Of a stretch of DNA of 16,771 bases, positions 1 to 6,700 are shown one piece after another. The notes under the pieces were generated by a model. It ran no database searches. It was not told the origin of the DNA and saw only the letters and a list, made by a program, of their open reading frames with translations. Source of the DNA: a bacterium. GTDB taxonomy: Bacteria > SZUA-182 > DTGQ01. A program made the translations under genes and the position numbers. The stretch lies in NCBI GenBank assembly GCA_023512255.1, contig JAILZY010000076.1, positions 1 to 16,771 of the forward strand, in the 5' to 3' direction. The stretch's first letter is position 1. Each line of letters begins with the position of its first letter.

Positions 1-42
1 ATCAGACACCATAAACCCTATATCAGAACAACCATAAACCCT
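1..42. repeat. Imperfect tandem repeat, two copies
   Basis: Positions 1-19 and 22-42 are two near-identical units. Both begin ATCAGA and both end in ACCATAAACCCT (exact 12-bp match at 8-19 and 31-42). The second copy has two extra bases inside. Because the first copy starts at the window edge, more copies could lie to the left. A partial inverted relative (AGGGTTATGTCT) follows at 64-75. Confidence 0.55.
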
Positions 43-54
43 CGAAGGGGCTTA

Positions 55-103
55 GCTCTTATTAGGGTTATGTCTCTTAATATGGTAGGTAATAAATAAG
101 AGC
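55..103. repeat. Inverted repeat, 9-bp arms
   Basis: GCTCTTATT at 55-63 is the exact reverse complement of AATAAGAGC at 95-103, separated by 31 bases. It directly abuts a smaller GAGCG/CGCTC hairpin at 100-118. There is no T-tract to make it an obvious terminator. Function is unknown. Confidence 0.4.
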
Positions 104-287
104 GATTAGCTTACGCTCATGGCCATTTTCGGTGAAAAGTCAGCTAAATCACCATTCCGTCACTTCTCGCCAAAAGCGAGAATCGAGGGGTAAAAATTCC
201 TCGAATTCCGGCTCCTCACGAATGGTAGCCATGAGCGTTAGCTTATCCGCCCCTACAATTGATAGCTTAATTGATCCGCTGCCTGCT

Positions 288-346
288 TGTGTTACGCACT
301 TAACAAAAGAACCTCTTAGGGAAAGAACCACTAAGACTAGCAGTTT
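288..346. repeat. Degenerate relative of the 9030-9070 intergenic repeat
   Basis: This segment begins TTGTGTTACGCA, continues through AACCACTAAG and ends in a GTTTTTTC run. The same order of blocks (TTGTGTTACGCA, then AAACCACTAAC, then GGTTTTTTC) occurs at about 9028-9069 behind the mscS gene. The left copy has an extra insertion of roughly 20 bases. Like the other copies it lies just past the 3' end of a gene (manC, which ends at 418 on the minus strand). A weak CTTAG/CTAAG stem at 315-319/331-335 could serve as a poor terminator. Confidence 0.4.
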
Positions 347-417
347 TTTCTCTTTCAATATCGGAGAAATGATCGAAGATATCGAAGAAATGATCGACCC
401 TGAGAAACAGACGCAAG

Positions 418-1875
418 TTACGAAAGGTGTCCCCCCCCACCTGTCTCCATTCGGCCAAAGTCATCGTCGAAGCGGACGATATCATCCTCTTCAAGGTAAT
501 ATCCCAGTTGCACCTCAATAATATGGAGGGGAATTTTGCCAGGGTTTTCAAGCCGATGAGGGGTGGTCTTGGAGATATAGGTTGATTCATTCTCCCTGAG
601 GAAAAAGATTTGATCGCCCTTGGTTATCTTGGCGGTCCCCTGGACAACTACCCAGTGCTCGCTTCGGTGGTAGTGCATCTGATGGGACAGCTTGGCGCCT
701 GGATAAACCACAATCCGCTTGATCCTGGTATCGCCTCGCTCCTCAAGTATGGTGTAGGTTCCCCAAGGCCGGTAGACCGTAGTGTGGGCCTGATATTCCT
801 TGCGGCCCCTGGCTTTCAATTCATTGACGATGGATTTTACATCCTGGGTTTTCTCAAGGTCTGAGATAAACACCGTATCAGGTGTTTCAACCACAACTAA
901 ATTCTTCAGACCATTAGCTACTATCAGTCGACTATGTCCCTTGATAAGGCAGTCATGGGTATCCCGAAGGATGACATCTCCTTCGACCACGTTATGGTTT
1001 TCATCCTTGGGCAAAAAATCGTATAAGGATTTCCAGGAGCCGATATCACTCCAGCCAAAATCAGAAGGCAGAACCACACCCCGCTCTGTCTTTTCCATAA
1101 TGGCATAATCAATTGAGATCTCGGGCAGTCGCTCGTAGTGCTCCCGCGAAATGTTTTTGCCCGCGGCCGCATGGGCCATAAGCTCTCGCATGTTATGGAG
1201 AAGATCGGGCTGGAAGGTTTCAAATTCTTCAACGATTACCGAGGCTTTGAAGGCAAACATGCCGCTATTCCAGAAAAAATTTCCAGCTTCAAGATATCGC
1301 TGGGCCGTTTTCTCATCCGGCTTTTCCACAAACCTTTTGATGGTCAGAGCGCCTCCGACTTCGAGCTGTTTCGCCCCTTCGATGTACCCGTAGCCTGTTT
1401 CTGGATAGGCAGGTTTGATGCCAAAGGTTACCAGATAATTCCTCCTGGCCAGTTCGATGGCGGTCTGTAATCTTTCCTGAAATCCCACCACATCGCTGAT
1501 AACATGGTCGGCAGGCAGGATCAACAGAATGGCATCGCTCTGGGTCTGCAAGATAGTCAGGGTGGCCAGAAGGATGGCCGGCGCGGTATTTCTTCCGCAC
1601 GGCTCGGTAATAATTCTGTGGTCAGCCGCGGCAATATCAATGGCTTTCAGATGTCGCTTGATTTCATAGTAGTGTTCGCTGCCGCAGACAATGTACACGC
1701 TGTCAGGTGGGAGGAGGGGAAAGAGCCTTTTTATGGTGCCCTGAATCATGGAATCAGCTCCAACCAGGCTGACCAATTGCTTGGGGAAAAGCTGCCGTGA
1801 AATCGGCCAAAGCCGTGATCCGCTCCCACCAGCTAGCAAAACCGGATAGATTTTTATCTCCTGCTGCTCATCCAT
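418..1875 (-). CDS. manC: Mannose-1-phosphate guanylyltransferase / mannose-6-phosphate isomerase (type II bifunctional)
   Basis: The 485-residue protein matches the ManC/AlgA/XanB family in length and architecture. It should make GDP-mannose from mannose-1-phosphate and GTP (N-terminal domain) and interconvert fructose-6-phosphate and mannose-6-phosphate (C-terminal cupin), feeding surface polysaccharide synthesis in the cytoplasm. The nucleotidyltransferase signature LLAGGSGSRLWP with FPKQ lies near residues 13-32, followed by the FVEKP and NSGMF motifs. The cupin carries KLSHQMHYHRSEHW and a TPHRLENPG segment near the end. The ATG at 1875 is chosen because AGGAG (1886-1890) sits 10 bases upstream; a TTG at 1896 would add seven residues and overlap that site. 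The last codons include a run of eight G (431-438). The gene lies 58 bases behind the pullulanase gene and is probably co-transcribed with it. Identification is firm; whether both activities are present is inferred from the family. Confidence 0.95.
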   Translation of the reverse strand: MDEQQEIKIYPVLLAGGSGSRLWPISRQLFPKQLVSLVGADSMIQGTIKRLFPLLPPDSVYIVCGSEHYYEIKRHLKAIDIAAADHRIITEPCGRNTAPAILLATLTILQTQSDAILLILPADHVISDVVGFQERLQTAIELARRNYLVTFGIKPAYPETGYGYIEGAKQLEVGGALTIKRFVEKPDEKTAQRYLEAGNFFWNSGMFAFKASVIVEEFETFQPDLLHNMRELMAHAAAGKNISREHYERLPEISIDYAIMEKTERGVVLPSDFGWSDIGSWKSLYDFLPKDENHNVVEGDVILRDTHDCLIKGHSRLIVANGLKNLVVVETPDTVFISDLEKTQDVKSIVNELKARGRKEYQAHTTVYRPWGTYTILEERGDTRIKRIVVYPGAKLSHQMHYHRSEHWVVVQGTAKITKGDQIFFLRENESTYISKTTPHRLENPGKIPLHIIEVQLGYYLEEDDIVRFDDDFGRMETGGGGHLS

Positions 1876-1933
1876 GGGTTTATAACTCCTATTCAAGAGA
1901 GACCTACTCTTTTTTAAGTCCAGGGGCCTGCTT

Positions 1934-4900
1934 CTAAAGGCCTGCTTCGCTGTGGAGCACCACCGCGCTGGTAGGTTCCACTACCATTGAGCTGGAAAAT
2001 ATCTCTCCCTCCTGCGGAACTCCGCTCTCGAGGCGGACTTCTCTCCACACCCCTTCGGGGAGAAGAAAGGTAGTCGCTTTTGAGCTGCTTCCATTAATCA
2101 GGACTAAAATCTTTGACCAAGGCTCTCCGCTCAGGCTACTACCATCAATGGAATAGATAATTTGCTCAGGGAGCAGAGCGCTGGTCTGGACACGGCTGTA
2201 AATCTTTTCGGCACTGCCCAGACGAAAGGCTGGATGCTGCTTGCGGAGAGTAATAACCCCTTTGAGGTAGCGAAAAATATCGGCATGGATGCTCTTTAAA
2301 TGCCAGTCAATCCGGTTGATCGAATCGGGCTGGTTGTAGGTATTGGCAATATGCTGTTTGGTGCGATACATTTCCATGCCAGAGTAAAGGAAAGGGATCC
2401 CCTGAGCTAGCAGAACCAGCAGGCCAGCCAGCTTAACCATCCTCTTGCGGATATTCTCGTCCACATTAACCGATACTTCGAGCTTGTCCCTCAGCACCAG
2501 ATCGTCATGACAGGTAACATAATTGATGGTTTCATCAGGATCATGGGCGAAGTCCTCGATCGACCCCCGCAAGCCTCGGCATAAAGAGGCGGCAATATCA
2601 ATCGAGGAGTGCCCTTGAATGAAGGACTGGTCTGGGCCGTTCGGTGATCCCTTTATGGTATTGCGAAAATGATCATTAAATACTCCATAGCCTCGCCCCT
2701 TTTGTTTTCCCTTCTCATTGATGACCTCAAGAGGGGATGGCCCGGCAGACCAGGGTTCCCCATAGACGAGGATGGTTGGATCAATGGCGTGCAGCTCTGC
2801 GGCCACCTTAGTCATAGTTTCGACATCGATCAGGCCCATAAGATCGAAGCGAAAGCCGTCAATATGGTATTCCTGAGCCCAGAATTTCACCGAGTCGAGC
2901 AGAAGTTTTCGGGCCATAGGATAGGTAGTGTTAAACTCGTTGCCGGTTCCAGAGCCATTGGCCACTCTCCCTTCCTCATCCATCCGGTAGTAGTAGTAGG
3001 GAGCCAATTGATCAAAGGGAGCCTGGCTATCATAGTGGTTATAGACCACATCCATAATGACCCGAAGGCCGTACCGATGCAGCTCCTTGATCATCTGTTT
3101 AAACTCTTTGATTATTGTCTCATCGGTTGGATTACTGGCATAGGTTGCCTCCGGCGAGAAAAAGAGAGTCGGCATATAACCCCAATTATAGTGGGGAAAA
3201 AGCTGAAATTGCTCCCGCCCGGTCCAGCTGGTGAAGCTTGTGAGAGGCATGATCTGAATGTGAGTTACCCCAAGCTCAAGAAGGTGGTCAAGTCCGGTTG
3301 TGATTTGCTCCTCGTTGTTAGTGCCCAGCCTGGTTCCGGTCTCGATGAGGCCAGTATACAGCCCTTTATTTTTTACCCCTGAATTTGCGGCGATGGTAAA
3401 ATCCCGAAGGTGCAACTCATAGATGATAGCATCCTCTGGTTTGATCAATCCATCCTCTGGTATCACCTCGCGAAAGGGGAGTCGATGGTCCTCATCCCAG
3501 CCGATCTGCCGGTTGATCTCTTGAAAATCAACAATTTTCCCCCGACTTGGCCCAATGGCGATCATCTCAGCCCAGGGATCAACGATTTCTCTCTCCCTAC
3601 CATCCTGGTCAGTTACCCGAAGCAGGTAAAAGGCATCCTTCCAGTCTCCGGCTTGGCTGCCCTGAAATACGCCATGCTCATCCCTGCTCAGGGGGACCTC
3701 AATCCCATACCGATCATCGAATGACCGATAGAGCACAACGCTCATGTTTTGGGCATCGAAAAAGGGAAAATGAAAGAAGATCGCCTGTGGGGTATACGAC
3801 ACTCCCCGCTCAGATGAGGAAGCATGTTCCGGCACGGTCAGGATTCCCTTGATTTTCGAGCAGGCACAGCGGCAGTATGGATCCATAACTTCAGATTGCT
3901 TTCCGTGGCAGGTCAGCCGAAAGGTATAATAGCGCCCTTTCAAATCCCCTGGCACGGTTGTACTCCAGATGCCATTTGTCTGCGGAATCAGTCTGCCGCT
4001 CAGCTCGCTGGTCATGGGCACCTCTTGAGCCTGATCAGACCAAAGATCAGGATACAGAAGCACTGAGACAGACTCGGCCATAGGAGCAAAGACCTTGAAG
4101 GTGGCCGCCTGGGGACTGTAGGTAACCCCAAGGTCCGAGCCCTCATAAAAGAAGCGGGGCGAGGCCAGGATATTTCTAGGAATTACCTTCTTGTCCTTGT
4201 CCAGATAGTATTCTTGGCGGATGTCAAGGTCTTTTTCCAGCTCGATGACCAATTTTCTGGTCTGAAGGCCAAGAAGCATAAACGGAGGATCGGCTATCCC
4301 TGGCACCCAGCCGTGGTCTGGGTTATCAAGTGTTTCTTTAAATTTAAATTGTATTGAACCATCATGTGGAAAGCCGTAGACGATTAGCTCATAATATCTC
4401 TCTTTCTCATTCCACCACATCTTCCAGCGGGGGTCTCCTTCTCCCTGCTGCCAACCGTTGTGATTGCCAAGAACAAAAACACTTCGCGGCCCCTCAAGCC
4501 GCTCTCCAGGATCTGCCTGAGCTGGATCGTAGATAAAGTGTACAGCTCCATTTTCCAGAATCTCATAGCCATCTTTTCGGGGATTAAAAGAGGTTTTCTG
4601 TCCAAGGAGATTTTTATTTCGGATAGCCGAGATAGGAACAAGCCCCCCTCCTCGCTCACGCAAGGAAAAGGATACAGCCTTCAGCTCTCCACGCTCATCC
4701 GAAACAATCGGTGCCGAGAGGTTGACAGTGATGGTTCTTGGATCATCAACAAAGGCGGCGATGACATTGATTTTAATTTCAGGAGGCACATAATAGATAT
4801 TCGGGTCATTTTCCAGCAGCCAGATTTCTGTGGATACTGAGCCAGCAATATCAATGAATCTGGTTTCTTCTTTCCCCCGGTCCCACCTGTCCCTGCTCTT

Positions 4901-5107
4901 TTTGATCAAAATACCTGCCTTGGCCGAGCCGCTCAATTTCTGGCAGTCTATGCGGCTGAAAACCCCGTAGTCATCATGTCCGGTAAATTCAAACAAAGCT
5001 CCAGGTCGCCCCTCTAGCCAGATCCACAGATACCAGTCATCATAGCGGCCATCATAGCGATGATAATGAATAGTCAAGCAGGTGCAGGAGGTGGCAAGCT
5101 GATTCAT
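1934..5107 (-). CDS. pulA: Type I pullulanase (GH13), multi-domain, probably cytoplasmic
   Basis: This 1057-residue alpha-1,6-glucan debranching enzyme has all GH13 motifs: region I DVVYNH (686-691), region II GFRFDLM with nucleophile D755, region III YGEPW with acid/base E784, and region IV NYVTCHDD with H867-D868. The pullulanase signature YNWGY occurs at 640-644, followed by MP where YNWGYDP or YNWGYNP is usual. The order appears to be: PUD/CBM41-like starch-binding domain (about 10-108, HYHRYDGRYDDWYLWIW), a linking N2-type segment (about 110-200), a CBM20/48-like segment with LGNHNGW (about 205-300), two successive E-set/CBM48-like domains beginning at GVTYSPQA (327) and GVSYTPQA (435), the catalytic barrel (about 560-960) and a C-terminal beta domain. 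No signal peptide or lipobox is visible, which suggests action on intracellular glycogen-like glucan. ATG 5107 has an excellent GGAGGAG site at 5114-5120, six bases away. The stop is TAG. Confidence 0.95.
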   Translation of the reverse strand: MNQLATSCTCLTIHYHRYDGRYDDWYLWIWLEGRPGALFEFTGHDDYGVFSRIDCQKLSGSAKAGILIKKSRDRWDRGKEETRFIDIAGSVSTEIWLLENDPNIYYVPPEIKINVIAAFVDDPRTITVNLSAPIVSDERGELKAVSFSLRERGGGLVPISAIRNKNLLGQKTSFNPRKDGYEILENGAVHFIYDPAQADPGERLEGPRSVFVLGNHNGWQQGEGDPRWKMWWNEKERYYELIVYGFPHDGSIQFKFKETLDNPDHGWVPGIADPPFMLLGLQTRKLVIELEKDLDIRQEYYLDKDKKVIPRNILASPRFFYEGSDLGVTYSPQAATFKVFAPMAESVSVLLYPDLWSDQAQEVPMTSELSGRLIPQTNGIWSTTVPGDLKGRYYTFRLTCHGKQSEVMDPYCRCACSKIKGILTVPEHASSSERGVSYTPQAIFFHFPFFDAQNMSVVLYRSFDDRYGIEVPLSRDEHGVFQGSQAGDWKDAFYLLRVTDQDGREREIVDPWAEMIAIGPSRGKIVDFQEINRQIGWDEDHRLPFREVIPEDGLIKPEDAIIYELHLRDFTIAANSGVKNKGLYTGLIETGTRLGTNNEEQITTGLDHLLELGVTHIQIMPLTSFTSWTGREQFQLFPHYNWGYMPTLFFSPEATYASNPTDETIIKEFKQMIKELHRYGLRVIMDVVYNHYDSQAPFDQLAPYYYYRMDEEGRVANGSGTGNEFNTTYPMARKLLLDSVKFWAQEYHIDGFRFDLMGLIDVETMTKVAAELHAIDPTILVYGEPWSAGPSPLEVINEKGKQKGRGYGVFNDHFRNTIKGSPNGPDQSFIQGHSSIDIAASLCRGLRGSIEDFAHDPDETINYVTCHDDLVLRDKLEVSVNVDENIRKRMVKLAGLLVLLAQGIPFLYSGMEMYRTKQHIANTYNQPDSINRIDWHLKSIHADIFRYLKGVITLRKQHPAFRLGSAEKIYSRVQTSALLPEQIIYSIDGSSLSGEPWSKILVLINGSSSKATTFLLPEGVWREVRLESGVPQEGEIFSSSMVVEPTSAVVLHSEAGL

Positions 5108-5126
5108 GGCGATCTCCTCCCCCTTT

Positions 5127-5155
5127 TTTATAGTGGCTCATGTCTCATCGGTAAA
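5127..5155 (-). promoter_or_regulatory. Candidate sigma-70 promoter for pulA-manC
   Basis: On the minus strand a -35-like TTTACC (5155-5150) and a -10-like TATAAA (5132-5127) are separated by exactly 17 bases. Transcription would start near 5120, giving a very short leader that is mostly the ribosome binding site. The call is based on spacing and similarity to the consensus only. Confidence 0.4.
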
Positions 5156-5160
5156 TTTCG

Positions 5161-5220
5161 AAATCCCAGTAATTACCCTTGGATTCCCGCTTTCGGGTAA
5201 ACGAGGTAATTGTGAAATTA
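5161..5220. repeat. Dispersed intergenic repeat, copy 1
   Basis: This 60-bp stretch upstream of the pullulanase promoter aligns over its whole length with 16311-16372. Shared blocks are AATCCCA, TAATT, ACC, TGGATT, TTTCG, GTAA/GTGA, ACG and TGAAATTA. The centre GGATTCCCGCTTTCGGG resembles the palindromic GGATTCCCGC...GCGGGAAT repeats scattered through many Gram-negative genomes, here in decayed form. Confidence 0.5.
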
Positions 5221-5289
5221 GCCGACTTTTACCAAAAAAATGGATATGAGCGATGAATAGTTTTGTGAAGATGAGGTTTTATTCGGTAT

Positions 5290-6534
5290 TTATCGATTAT
5301 TGTCTCTACTTTTATTCTCCTTACTATTGTCCCTGTGATCATTTTTGCCGATACGGTCATGAACTTGTGAATCTGATTTGTCTCGAAAATCAAGCTTGAC
5401 TAATGTCGGATCAATATATTCAAGCTGAATCCCAGCCGGCAGGCTGATATCCTCTTTAGAAAGATAAAAGGTGCGTCTTCCCAACTGGGCCAAAGAGACG
5501 TTCAAATCAATCCGAAGGTCGTCCGGCTTCAATGAGGCAACCAGTTTGCGGGTGCCTTTGATGAAGATCTTAGCCTTCTTCGGCGGGGAGGTAAGCTCTA
5601 GGTTAGGTGGGATATTCTTATACTCGATGGGTACAATGAGATCAAGAGAGTAGTTTTGTTGTCCGGCCAAAAGAGCCCAGAACAGGAAAACAAAACAGAA
5701 GGTCGCCAGCTTCCTGGGCCAGTGATCCAGAATCGCCCGAGAGATGAGATCTTGGAACGAGAGCTTACTCTTCTTTTTCTTTTGGGAAAGATGCTCGACA
5801 ATCAGCGTGCTAAGGGCCTTAGTATCGGGAACTCTTTTTATCTGGCCGTATTGAACCGCCGAGACCTGCCCTCGCTCCTCTGAGACCACAATGATAAATG
5901 CATCACTTTGCTCTGACAGCCCTAGGGCAGCCCGATGCCGCGAACCGTAGCGGGTAGGCAGATTGGCTTTCTCAGTCAAGGGCAAAAATCCGGATACCTG
6001 CTTGATCCGGTCCCCATCAATGAGAATAGCTCCATCATGAATGGGAGAATATTTCTGAAAAATGCTCAGCAAAATCGGCTCGCTGATTTCCCCATCAAAG
6101 GCGATCCCATCCCGAATCAAGTGCTGCAAATCATCCTTTTGCTTAAAAACAATAATCGCTCCTGTCCTCTCCCCGGCCATCCGAAAGACAGCCTGACTGA
6201 TGGTCTCAACCATAGATGGATCATGGGCCACACCCCTTTTTTCTGGCAGGAGGCTCAAAGGGTTGGCCCTCTCCAGGACCTCACGAATCTCAGGTTGAAA
6301 AACAATGATAATCAAAACAATCAACACCTGCCAGAAGACCTGAAAGACCCAGGTGGATAAAAAAAGCCCGCATGATTTGACCAGACTATAAATCACCCCA
6401 AGGCCGATCAGACCGATCAGGATCCGAAAGGCCCTGGTTTTGTGGAATAAACTGTAGAGTTGATAAGCAATAAAGGTGATCAATAAAATGTCAATCAGGT
6501 CTAACCACTTGAAGTTCATTAATAAATTGATCAT
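5290..6534 (-). CDS. cdaA: Membrane diadenylate cyclase CdaA fused to a YbbR-like (CdaR-type) domain
   Basis: The protein should condense two ATP to c-di-AMP at the inner face of the membrane. Three transmembrane helices (about 11-30, 35-55 and 58-80) precede a DAC domain (about 95-250) with the catalytic motifs DGA at 167-169 and RHR at 199-201. A lysine-rich linker (252-257) leads to a further membrane segment (about 276-291) and then a beta-rich segment (about 296-385: VPIEYKNIPPNLEL, KIFIKGTRKLVASL, IDLNVSLAQLG, LEYIDPTLVKLDF) that has the character of one YbbR domain. In Firmicutes this domain belongs to a separate partner, CdaR, with several repeats, so this looks like a natural CdaA-CdaR fusion with a single repeat. 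Topology predicts YbbR outside the cytoplasm. The last 30 residues are charged and probably disordered. ATG 6534 has no clear ribosome site; Met6 at 6519 is an alternative. It is divergent from the channel gene. Confidence 0.9.
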   Translation of the reverse strand: MINLLMNFKWLDLIDILLITFIAYQLYSLFHKTRAFRILIGLIGLGVIYSLVKSCGLFLSTWVFQVFWQVLIVLIIIVFQPEIREVLERANPLSLLPEKRGVAHDPSMVETISQAVFRMAGERTGAIIVFKQKDDLQHLIRDGIAFDGEISEPILLSIFQKYSPIHDGAILIDGDRIKQVSGFLPLTEKANLPTRYGSRHRAALGLSEQSDAFIIVVSEERGQVSAVQYGQIKRVPDTKALSTLIVEHLSQKKKKSKLSFQDLISRAILDHWPRKLATFCFVFLFWALLAGQQNYSLDLIVPIEYKNIPPNLELTSPPKKAKIFIKGTRKLVASLKPDDLRIDLNVSLAQLGRRTFYLSKEDISLPAGIQLEYIDPTLVKLDFRDKSDSQVHDRIGKNDHRDNSKENKSRDNNR

Positions 6535-6663
6535 GAGACAGTATATACCATACCTTTAGATTTTATGAATTCTATGATATGATAATTGAGCCAGGGTACT
6601 GTTTGGTGGTGCCGATAATAACTTGATAAATAATCGGTGATGAGGTATTTTGTTAGGCGCAGT

Positions 6664-6700
6664 ATCATGAAGATAAAATGCGATATCATGAAGATAAAAT
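6664..6700 (+). repeat. 21-bp duplication over the mscS start region
   Basis: The unit ATCATGAAGATAAAAT occurs at 6664-6679 and again at 6685-6700, a 21-bp period. The duplication is in frame and copies an ATG plus the codons for Met-Lys-Ile-Lys, so the gene has two equivalent start codons at 6667 and 6688. Confidence 0.75.

Larger units (their letters stand above)
1..417. other. Gene-poor, repeat-rich left flank
   Basis: I see no convincing gene here. Open frames exist on both strands (a GTG-started plus-strand frame from 132 and a TTG-started minus-strand frame from 358), but they lack ribosome binding sites and recognisable motifs, and the plus frame runs about 100 bases into the 3' end of manC. 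The stretch does contain short repeats: an imperfect direct repeat at 1-42, an inverted repeat at 55-63/95-103, a GAGCG/CGCTC hairpin at 100-118, a 12-bp direct repeat AGAAATGATCGA at 365-376 and 386-397 (21-bp period), and sequences at 164-174 and 288-346 that resemble the intergenic repeat near 9030-9170. It lies downstream of manC and probably holds its 3' untranslated region. Confidence 0.6.

Noticed and set aside
149-358. Minus-strand frame with a hydrophobic start downstream of manC
   Set aside because: It starts at a TTG with no ribosome site, is short, and crosses several repeat segments. It looks fortuitous.
132-521. Plus-strand GTG-started frame of 129 codons
   Set aside because: It has no ribosome binding site or recognisable motif, has low-complexity composition, and overlaps about 100 bases of the well-supported manC coding sequence on the other strand.
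2669-3382. Long open frame antisense to the pullulanase gene
   Set aside because: It has no ribosome site or meaningful motifs and mirrors the codon pattern of the conserved GH13 coding strand, so it is a shadow frame.
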